The position numbers and the translations under genes were made by a program. Positions 7,255 to 12,629 of a DNA stretch of 12,629 nucleotides are shown in pieces; position 1 is the first letter of the stretch, and each line of letters opens with the position of its first letter. A model generated the notes under the pieces. That model was not told the origin of the DNA. It was given only the letters and a program-made list of their open reading frames with translations, and ran no database searches. This stretch comes from Oscillibacter sp. (GTDB lineage Bacteria > Bacillota > Clostridia > Oscillospirales > Oscillospiraceae), in contig JAFSOM010000006.1 in NCBI GenBank assembly GCA_017447005.1, positions 1 through 12,629 on the forward strand, given 5' to 3'.

Positions 7255-7353
7255 GACATTATGAAAAAGGGATGCAGGAGGGTCGTTTCCCTTTTGCTGG
7301 CGCTGGCGGTCACGCTGGGGATTTTCCCCGCGGGGACGCCCACGGCGCGGGCC
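7252..7353 (+). other. Sec signal peptide of the second large protein
   Basis: About 34 residues. The sequence has a basic n-region (K-K-G-C-R-R), a hydrophobic core (V-V-S-L-L-L-A-L-A-V-T-L-G-I-F) and a small-residue c-region ending A-R-A before A-V-S. The cleavage motif fits signal peptidase I. There is no L-x-x-C lipobox at the cleavage site, so it is not a lipoprotein. Confidence 0.9.
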
Positions 7354-10300
7354 GCGGTTTCCGACAAGTATCAGGTTGGGGGAACCTTCCTTGATATGTC
7401 CGGGACTACGAAAGGAAGCGGCTGGAACTGGAACGGCTCCAGCAAAACGCTGACGTTTACCGCCAACACCACGATTTCCGCGACTGGCGTACAAAAGTAT
7501 AAAATGACGCCGGTTGGACTGCCCTCTGGTTCTACCATTGTCGTGAACTCCGGCGTAACGGCCACCTTAAATGCAAACAGTGCGGATGGCATTTTCTGCG
7601 AAGGCGCCCTGACAATCAAAGGAACCGGAACGCTGTATTGCTACGGCTCTACCAGCGGCACGAAATACAGCGGTTCCGGAGGAACCGGATATTCCAACGA
7701 CGACCAAGCGGCGGGAAACGGCTTGACCTGTTACGGAAAGCTCATCATCGGCGACAGCAGTACGGGAATCGGACCGTATTTGATGGTATCGAACGGCGAT
7801 ACCTCGGAAAGCGCTATCTGCGCCTTGAACGGAAAGACGGGAACGGCTAATCCGCAGATTGCCGTATATGGCGGACAGGTGAAAGTAATTGACCCCAGAG
7901 GTACCGGAAAGATATACTGTGGAAGTAAGAACCGCTACATGGTTCTGTATAATAAAGCGGTATTTGAGTATCCGGCCAAGAATTTCAGCTACTTCGGCCT
8001 CTCTCCCAAGAATCAGAGCGGAAATTACTTTTACGCACAGACTCAGACCTATTATACGGTGACGTATAATGTGGACGGGGCCACATTCCTGCAAAAGCAG
8101 GTTCTGTCTGGAGACAATGCGGATTTAAGCGTAGCGCCTTCCAAATCCGGCTACGACTTCGTCGGATGGAATACCTCCTCCGGCGCGACAAGCGGTTTGT
8201 CCAGCTTGAAGGTGACAGGTGCCACAACGCTTTACGCCGTATTCAAGAAACAGATGACGCCCGTCAGTAATTTGACTGTTACGCTCAGTCCCGCCAGTTA
8301 CACCTATGACGGGAGCGCAAAGACCCCGGCTGTGGCGGTCAAAAACGGCGACACTGCGCTGACGCAGAACACCCATTACACGGTCTCTTACAGCAATAAC
8401 GTCAACGCGGGAACCGCCACAGCCACGATTACAGGCGTGGAGGACGGCGGTTACAGCGGCTCCGTTACAAAGAACTTCACGATTCAAAAGGCGTCCATTA
8501 CTCCCTCCGTCGCGCTGGACGACTGGACGTATGGCGAGGACGCCAAGACGCCTGTTGTGACAGGCAATCCGGGCGGGGGGACAACCTCCTTCCAGTACAA
8601 GTCCGGCGGCGCGGATGACGCGGCGTTTGCGGACACGGTTCCCAGCGCGGCGGGCGCCTATGTTGTCCGTGCGCAAATTGCGGAAACGGATAACTATAAC
8701 AGCGGCGAAGCCAGAGGCGAGTTCCAAATTGTGAAAGCCGCCAGCGAGAAAGGGGAGCTTTCCAGCCTGACTTCCGCCGAAGCCAGTCCGCAAGCGGGCG
8801 CCGCGGACGGCTCTATCTCCGGCGTGGACAGTTCCATGGAATACAGCGACGACAACGGCGCGACGTGGAAACCCGTGGAGGGCGAGCGGATTTCCGGCCT
8901 TCCCGCCGGGGTCTATCAGGTTCGCTTTCAGGGCGACGAGAACCATGACCCCGGAACCCCTGTTACTGTCACGGTGGGGCGCAAAACGGAAGTGCGGCAT
9001 ATTGTCCAAAATGTTGACGGCTCATGGCCGGACGCGGAAACGTCCAAGAGACTTGAGGCGGAAACGGTTTCCGGCGCGGCCTACGAGATTCCCGCCGCGC
9101 CGAAGGGCTACTCCGAAGGTTTCCGGGTTGCCGGCTACAGTTACGGCGACGTTGTCTCCACAGACGGGGAAACGCCCGCCTCCGCCGGAGAGCGCGTGCC
9201 CCTGAAAGACGCCAACGGCTATCTGTACGTTTACTACGCCCGGAATCAGTACGATTTGGTCTTTTACAGCGACGCCAAGGGCGAGACGGTCTGGAAGACG
9301 GAAACGCCGTATTACGGCGCGCCGCTGGACGAGTACGAGCCGGAGTACGAATCCGAATTGGTCAAGGACAATTCTGGCAAGGAGTACCGGAAAATCAAGC
9401 CGGACGGCAAAAACACTCTGCCTACCAATGAAATTGAAACTTTCGGCGGTTGGGCAAGCAACAATAACAATGGCGAGGGCTGGGGCTATTACAAGCACGG
9501 CTATACCGATACCATCACGGCGCCGGAATTGACCTTTATCGGCAAGACCATGCCAGCCGAAACCCTCCGCGCCTATCCCATCATGGTGGCGAACGCCATC
9601 AATGTGCGGCTGGATTTGGGCGCGTATGACGAATACAACAACGATAAGCGGTGGTACAACAAGGAGGACTATGACAGCGAATCCCCCGCCCACATGGAGC
9701 AGTCTCAGGGGCGGAGCTTCTGGAAATACACCTCTGACGAAACCGCCACGGTGGACATGAATTACATGAAAGCCGCCACGCGGAAAGGCTATGCGCTGGA
9801 TGGCTGGTACAGTCAGAACGGCGCGTTGTGGAATCCGGACAACCGCATTGCCCGCGCTTTTGGCGACCGGGACGAAAACGGCGAGTTGTTGATAGACTTT
9901 GACCCGGAGTTCCGCAACCATTACTATACGCTGACGCTGACGGCGCACTGGAAGCTGAACAAAACGACTGTGTCCTATGACGCCGGGACAGGAAGCGGCG
10001 CGCCGACGGACGGCGCGGCGTATGACCCGAACAGCGCGATTACGGTGCCCGCTAACCCGCCGACCCCGCCGGACGGCGGCGACGGCTATGAGTACAGGTT
10101 CCTTGGCTGGCGGAACGCGAACGTCCCGGAAACCATAGACGACGGGAACGGCGCGCAAATTCCGAACCCCTCCCTGACGCTCTACGCCCCCGGCTCTACG
10201 TTTGTCTATTCCAACGAAAAGCAGTTGTCGGAGAAAGGCGAAACCAACAACATCCGGCTTGTGGCTGTCTATCGGAAAGTCCCCACAGGGGCGCTGGTGT

Positions 10301-12528
10301 TCGACAGTAAGGGCGGAAGCGTCATTGAGCCTATCGAGAGGGACGTGGGCGAGACTGTAACCGCCGAGGAAATTGCGGCGTTGCAACCCGAAAGGGAGGG
10401 CTATACGTTTGCCGGGTGGAAAGACGGAGACACGCCTTTCACCGGCCCCTACACCATGGAGACGGGCGGAAAGACCGTGTCCGCGGACTGGACCGCAAAC
10501 CCGTATACGATTACGCTTAACGCGCCGGACACTGCTCTTGAAACAACTCAAATTACTGCGGCATACGGCGCGGAGTTGACGCCCCCGGACAATCCCACAA
10601 GAACAGGTTATGCCTTTAAGGGCTGGAGTCCCGCCTTTCCGGAGACCATGCCCGTTACGCCCCCAAATGGTTTAACGCTAATGGCAACATGGGAAATCAA
10701 TAACTATACTGTCACATGGGATGCCAATGGAGGCAGCCAGATTGATTCCGTAACTCAAAACTACCGTACGTGGATTGACGCGCCGGAAAGCCCCGTGAAG
10801 TCTGGTTGCACGTTCAACAGGTGGATAAAGGAAAATGGCGATACGGTCAGTTTTCCGTTCCTTCTGGAGGGAAACGCGACGCTGAAAGCGGTATGGTACG
10901 AAAATCAGGAGACGCCCGCCGCGCCGAAACTGGACGAACTGGACGTGCAGGCCACGGAAATTACAATCAAAAGCCCGCCCGCCGGTCAGGAATACAGCAT
11001 TGACGGAGGCGAACACTGGGTAAAGCCAACGGACGGACAGGTTGTCTTCCCGAATCTGACGCCCGGCGCGGAGTATACGGTTCAGACACGCTTGGCGGTT
11101 GTGAAGGACGTAAACGCCGAGGGAGGGAAAAATCCGTCCGGGACGAGCAAAGCGTCCGTCACCACGCCGAAGAAAGAGCAGGGAGCGCCGGAAACCGCGC
11201 CGATTCTGACCGCGACGGATACAGCCATTACGGTAGACCCGGCGGACAAACAGCAGGAGTACAGCATTGACGGCGAGAACTGGCTATCCCTCCCTGCCGG
11301 AGAAACAACGGGGACAGTGGTCTTTGCGAATTTGAACCCGAACAAAGAATACACTGTGGCGGCCCGTATGAAGGAGACGGAAACGCAGAAATCTTCTACG
11401 GGTACAGTCACGACGAGCGTGACAACGGCCAAATCCCCCAATACGACCAAACCAAATGCCCCATCCGATATTACGGCGGAAATTAACGGCATTACAGTAG
11501 GCAGTCCCGCGTCGAACAGCGGCTATGAATACAGCCTTTCTAAGGACGGCGAGAACTGGGGCGAATGGCAGAGCGGAAACGCGTTTGACAATTTGGAGCC
11601 GGATACGGTGTATTATGTCCATGTCCGGCATGCGGAAACGAATACGGCGAATCCCAGTCCGGCGTCAGACGCCGTCGCTGTGCGCACAGCGCGTGAGAAA
11701 GAGGAGCAGGATGCGCCCACGGCTTTGACCGTGACGAAGGCCAGCGCCGATAACGCGAAGGATGGCGCCATTCACGGCGTTACCGATGAAATGGAGTACA
11801 GCGCGGACGACGGCGAGACATGGACGACTGTTCCATCAGGCATGGCGTCTATTAGCGGTCTTGCGCCGGGGAGCTATCAGGTTCGTTTCAAGGAGACGGA
11901 GGACAGCAAACCCGGCGATTCCGCCACCATCACCGTAGAGTTCAAAGGAACGCAGGATGCGCCCACGGCTTTGACCGTGACGAAGGCCAGCGCCAAGGAC
12001 GCGGAGGATGGCGCTATCGGCGGCGTGGACGATACGATGGAGTACAGCGCGGACGGCGGCGGGACATGGACGCCTGTCCCCTCCCATATGGCGTCCATTA
12101 GCGGCCTTGCGCCGGGGAGCTATCAGGTTCGTGCGCGGGGTACGGATGACGATAATCCCAGCCTCTCTGCCGTCGTTGAGGTAGGCGTTGTGAACGCCCC
12201 CTTAAACCTGACAGTCAAGGATGCCAGCGGGCTGGAAGCGGCGGACGGCATAATCAGCGGCGTCGATGATACGATGGAGCATAGGGAGCACAGCGATGAC
12301 GACAGCGGAGAATGGAAGTCTGTTGACCCCGGCGCAAATGAGATTACCGGACTGCAACCGGGAGACTATGATGTCCGCGTTCGTGATACAGGGGATGGTC
12401 CCAGTGATACTGCTGTTGTCACGATAGAAGTGACGCCGGAGGCTCCCGCGACGCCCGCCGTGACGAAGAAGCCCAGCGGCGCGGACGCCAGCGACGGCGA
12501 AATCGGCGGCGTGGACGAGACGATGTAG
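7252..12528 (+). CDS. Large secreted InlB-repeat/Fn3-like protein, frame broken by amber TAG
   Basis: From ATG 7252 this encodes 1758 residues to a TAG at 12526-12528. A Sec signal peptide opens it: basic head K-K-G-C-R-R, hydrophobic core V-V-S-L-L-L-A-L-A-V, and A-R-A cleavage near nt 7353. Then follow a Gly/Asn/Thr-rich beta region (7375-8040), an InlB B-repeat (8050-8250), MBG/Ig-like modules (8254-8739), a 'C' repeat (8743-8985), a MucBP/InlB-like stretch and degenerate InlB repeats (8986-10278), three more InlB repeats (10279-10905), three Fn3-like modules (10906-11703) and further C repeats (11707 to the window end). The product is exported and probably adhesive or structural; no enzyme motif is seen. 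The TAG interrupts a repeat whose sequence continues in frame, so the natural protein is likely longer, with its anchor beyond the window. A start at 7144 is possible but would bury the signal peptide. It likely shares a transcript with the preceding gene. Confidence 0.88.
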   Translation: MDIMKKGCRRVVSLLLALAVTLGIFPAGTPTARAAVSDKYQVGGTFLDMSGTTKGSGWNWNGSSKTLTFTANTTISATGVQKYKMTPVGLPSGSTIVVNSGVTATLNANSADGIFCEGALTIKGTGTLYCYGSTSGTKYSGSGGTGYSNDDQAAGNGLTCYGKLIIGDSSTGIGPYLMVSNGDTSESAICALNGKTGTANPQIAVYGGQVKVIDPRGTGKIYCGSKNRYMVLYNKAVFEYPAKNFSYFGLSPKNQSGNYFYAQTQTYYTVTYNVDGATFLQKQVLSGDNADLSVAPSKSGYDFVGWNTSSGATSGLSSLKVTGATTLYAVFKKQMTPVSNLTVTLSPASYTYDGSAKTPAVAVKNGDTALTQNTHYTVSYSNNVNAGTATATITGVEDGGYSGSVTKNFTIQKASITPSVALDDWTYGEDAKTPVVTGNPGGGTTSFQYKSGGADDAAFADTVPSAAGAYVVRAQIAETDNYNSGEARGEFQIVKAASEKGELSSLTSAEASPQAGAADGSISGVDSSMEYSDDNGATWKPVEGERISGLPAGVYQVRFQGDENHDPGTPVTVTVGRKTEVRHIVQNVDGSWPDAETSKRLEAETVSGAAYEIPAAPKGYSEGFRVAGYSYGDVVSTDGETPASAGERVPLKDANGYLYVYYARNQYDLVFYSDAKGETVWKTETPYYGAPLDEYEPEYESELVKDNSGKEYRKIKPDGKNTLPTNEIETFGGWASNNNNGEGWGYYKHGYTDTITAPELTFIGKTMPAETLRAYPIMVANAINVRLDLGAYDEYNNDKRWYNKEDYDSESPAHMEQSQGRSFWKYTSDETATVDMNYMKAATRKGYALDGWYSQNGALWNPDNRIARAFGDRDENGELLIDFDPEFRNHYYTLTLTAHWKLNKTTVSYDAGTGSGAPTDGAAYDPNSAITVPANPPTPPDGGDGYEYRFLGWRNANVPETIDDGNGAQIPNPSLTLYAPGSTFVYSNEKQLSEKGETNNIRLVAVYRKVPTGALVFDSKGGSVIEPIERDVGETVTAEEIAALQPEREGYTFAGWKDGDTPFTGPYTMETGGKTVSADWTANPYTITLNAPDTALETTQITAAYGAELTPPDNPTRTGYAFKGWSPAFPETMPVTPPNGLTLMATWEINNYTVTWDANGGSQIDSVTQNYRTWIDAPESPVKSGCTFNRWIKENGDTVSFPFLLEGNATLKAVWYENQETPAAPKLDELDVQATEITIKSPPAGQEYSIDGGEHWVKPTDGQVVFPNLTPGAEYTVQTRLAVVKDVNAEGGKNPSGTSKASVTTPKKEQGAPETAPILTATDTAITVDPADKQQEYSIDGENWLSLPAGETTGTVVFANLNPNKEYTVAARMKETETQKSSTGTVTTSVTTAKSPNTTKPNAPSDITAEINGITVGSPASNSGYEYSLSKDGENWGEWQSGNAFDNLEPDTVYYVHVRHAETNTANPSPASDAVAVRTAREKEEQDAPTALTVTKASADNAKDGAIHGVTDEMEYSADDGETWTTVPSGMASISGLAPGSYQVRFKETEDSKPGDSATITVEFKGTQDAPTALTVTKASAKDAEDGAIGGVDDTMEYSADGGGTWTPVPSHMASISGLAPGSYQVRARGTDDDNPSLSAVVEVGVVNAPLNLTVKDASGLEAADGIISGVDDTMEHREHSDDDSGEWKSVDPGANEITGLQPGDYDVRVRDTGDGPSDTAVVTIEVTPEAPATPAVTKKPSGADASDGEIGGVDETM
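7375..8040 (+). other. N-terminal beta-rich domain of the second large protein
   Basis: This mature N-terminal region has short strand-turn rhythms such as G-W-N-W-N-G-S-S-K-T-L-T-F, G-A-L-T-I-K-G-T-G-T-L and G-K-L-I-I-G-D. They resemble parallel beta-helix or carbohydrate-binding-like domains at the front of clostridial InlB-repeat proteins. It is the most likely binding head of the molecule, by position and non-repetitive sequence. The fold is inferred. Confidence 0.5.
8050..8250 (+). repeat. InlB B-repeat after the N-terminal head
   Basis: Y-T-V-T-Y-N-V-D-G-A opens the unit, followed by P-S-K-S-G-Y-D-F-V-G-W-N and T-L-Y-A-V-F. This is the canonical InlB B-repeat spacing, separated by more than 2 kb from the main InlB block of the same protein. 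Confidence 0.88.
8254..8739 (+). other. Two MBG/Ig-like modules
   Basis: The first (8254-8493) has S-Y-T-Y-D-G-S-A-K-T-P-A-V, Y-T-V-S-Y-S-N-N-V-N-A-G-T-A-T-A-T-I-T-G and F-T-I-Q-K-A, a well-known bacterial Ig-like pattern. The second (8494-8739) has D-W-T-Y-G-E-D-A-K-T-P-V-V and A-A-G-A-Y-V-V-R-A-Q-I, ending F-Q-I-V-K-A. They are related to the A modules of the preceding gene only distantly. Confidence 0.75.
8743..8985 (+). repeat. Isolated C repeat (copy 1)
   Basis: 81 residues with A-D-G-S-I-S-G-V-D, M-E-Y-S-D-D-N-G-A-T-W and I-S-G-L-P-A-G-V-Y-Q-V-R-F, clearly homologous to the C-terminal repeats from 11707 on. It lies about 2.7 kb upstream of them. I do not recognise a named family; the strand spacing suggests an Ig/Fn3-like sandwich. 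Confidence 0.85.
8986..10278 (+). other. MucBP-like stretch and expanded, degenerate InlB-like repeats
   Basis: 8986-9246 opens with V-R-H-I-V-Q-N-V-D-G-S-W and ends Y-V-Y-Y-A-R-N, a layout like MucBP or extended InlB units. 9247-9960 carries InlB landmarks (L-V-F-Y-S-D-A-K-G; K-G-Y-A-L-D-G-W-Y; L-T-A-H-W) spread over a stretch enlarged by Tyr/Asn/Asp-rich insertions. 9961-10278 is another enlarged unit (V-S-Y-D-A-G-T-G; Y-R-F-L-G-W; V-A-V-Y). Assignment of the individual units is approximate. Confidence 0.6.
10279..10905 (+). repeat. Three consecutive InlB B-repeats
   Basis: Units are 10279-10500 (F-D-S-K-G-G / G-Y-T-F-A-G-W / A-D-W), 10501-10701 (I-T-L-N-A / G-Y-A-F-K-G-W / M-A-T-W) and 10702-10905 (V-T-W-D-A-N-G-G / G-C-T-F-N-R-W / K-A-V-W). 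In the third, the usual G-Y is G-C, giving one of the few cysteines in the mature protein. The family is known as the Listeria-Bacteroides repeat. Confidence 0.9.
10906..11703 (+). repeat. Three Fn3-like modules with Y-S-(x)-D-G-x-x-W signature
   Basis: Units at about 10906-11175, 11176-11436 and 11437-11703 share E-Y-S-I-D-G-x-x-W or Y-S-L-S-K-D-G-E-N-W, then N-L-x-P-x-x-x-Y-x-V and a final S-V-T-T or V-A-V-R-T strand. The L-x-P-x-x-x-Y-x-V core is typical of fibronectin type III-like modules of bacterial surface proteins. Confidence 0.75.
12526..12528 (+). other. In-frame amber codon inside C repeat 5
   Basis: TAG follows ATG in the D-E-T-M context. The aligned codon is GAG (Glu) at 11794 and 12040 in copies 2 and 3, so a single G-to-T change explains it. 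The sequence after it keeps the repeat (Y-S-T-D-G-G-E-T-W-T-P-V) in the same frame with no other stop to the window end. It may be a nonsense mutation, a base-calling error or a recoded or suppressed UAG. Confidence 0.85.
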
Positions 12529-12629
12529 TACAGTACGGACGGTGGCGAGACATGGACGCCCGTCACGGGCGCGACCATTCCGAACGTCGGCTCCGGCGAG
12601 ATTTGGATACGCTATAAGGAGACGCCCGA
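12529..12629 (+). pseudogene. In-frame continuation of the second large gene after the amber codon
   Basis: 33 complete codons follow the TAG without a stop. They preserve repeat landmarks Y-S-T-D-G-G-E-T-W-T-P-V and, later, I-W-I-R-Y-K-E-T-P, equivalent to Y-Q-V-R-x-K-E-T-E in copy 2. No Shine-Dalgarno sequence or good start codon is seen just after the stop, so it is not a separate gene. It is either the disrupted 3' part of the gene or is translated by readthrough. It is 3'-partial at the window edge. Confidence 0.65.

Larger units (their letters stand above)
11707..12629 (+). repeat. C-terminal C-repeat array (copies 2-5)
   Basis: Copies lie at 11707-11952 (82 aa), 11953-12192 (80 aa), 12193-12441 and 12442 to the window end. 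Signature: D-G-x-I-x-G-V-D-D-T-M-E-Y-S-A-D-G-G-x-T-W, then S-I-S-G-L-A-P-G-S-Y-Q-V-R. Copies 2 and 3 share a 43-bp perfect match (11706-11748 and 11952-11994) and a 27-bp one (11860-11886 and 12106-12132), both offset by 246 bp, so they are a recent tandem duplication. Copy 4 has a short acidic insertion after M-E. Copy 5 contains the in-frame TAG. Confidence 0.9.

Noticed and set aside
8125..10551. Minus-strand open frames of 294 and 509 codons opposite gene 2
   Set aside because: Both lie within clear InlB-repeat coding sequence on the plus strand and give low-complexity Arg/Val-rich translations without recognisable domains or a convincing start.

Overview
The window holds two very large, adjacent, same-strand genes for repeat-rich secreted or surface proteins, and almost nothing else. 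The likely host is a Gram-positive gut-type Firmicute (Bacillota, Clostridia/Oscillospiraceae-like). That is inferred from the purine-rich Shine-Dalgarno sequences, a classical Sec signal peptide on the second gene, fairly GC-rich coding sequence, and the mix of YDG/MBG-type modules with InlB B-repeats (Listeria-Bacteroides repeats). No taxonomic marker gene is present, so the assignment is soft.

Gene 1 (nt 1-7116, 5' end outside the window) is open from the first base and encodes at least 2371 residues. It has two arrays of alternating ~75-aa 'A' modules (Y/W-x-G-x-Y-D-G type) and ~93-aa YDG 'B' modules. Array 1 (nt 1-2736) has a 504-bp period. It is followed by an insert of Ig-like segments, three InlB B-repeats and a unique middle domain (nt 2737-4851). 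Array 2 (nt 4852-6870) is more diverged and more GC-rich. The protein ends in a prealbumin-like (Cna-B / carboxypeptidase-regulatory-like) domain, with no LPxTG motif, SLH domain or membrane tail.

Between the genes there is no T-tract terminator. A strong Shine-Dalgarno sequence precedes an ATG at 7144. A GC-rich leader follows with a 13-bp hairpin (7182-7213), then a second Shine-Dalgarno sequence and an ATG at 7252 that begins a clean signal peptide. The genes are probably co-transcribed.

Gene 2 (nt 7252-12528, 1758 codons to the first stop) encodes a signal peptide, a Gly/Asn/Thr-rich beta-structured region, InlB B-repeats, MBG/Ig-like modules, three Fn3-like modules and a C-terminal array of a ~82-aa 'DG-x-I-x-GV / MEYS / TW' repeat. 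The frame is interrupted by an amber TAG at 12526-12528, exactly where sister repeats have a GAG glutamate codon. The same frame and repeat then continue to the window end. This is a nonsense mutation, a sequence error or a recoded codon.

No enzyme, RNA gene, mobile element, CRISPR array or defence gene is visible. The most plausible role for both products is extracellular adhesion or matrix formation. The most interesting observations are the amber codon inside a repeat, the structured two-start leader, and two covarying subtypes of YDG module.
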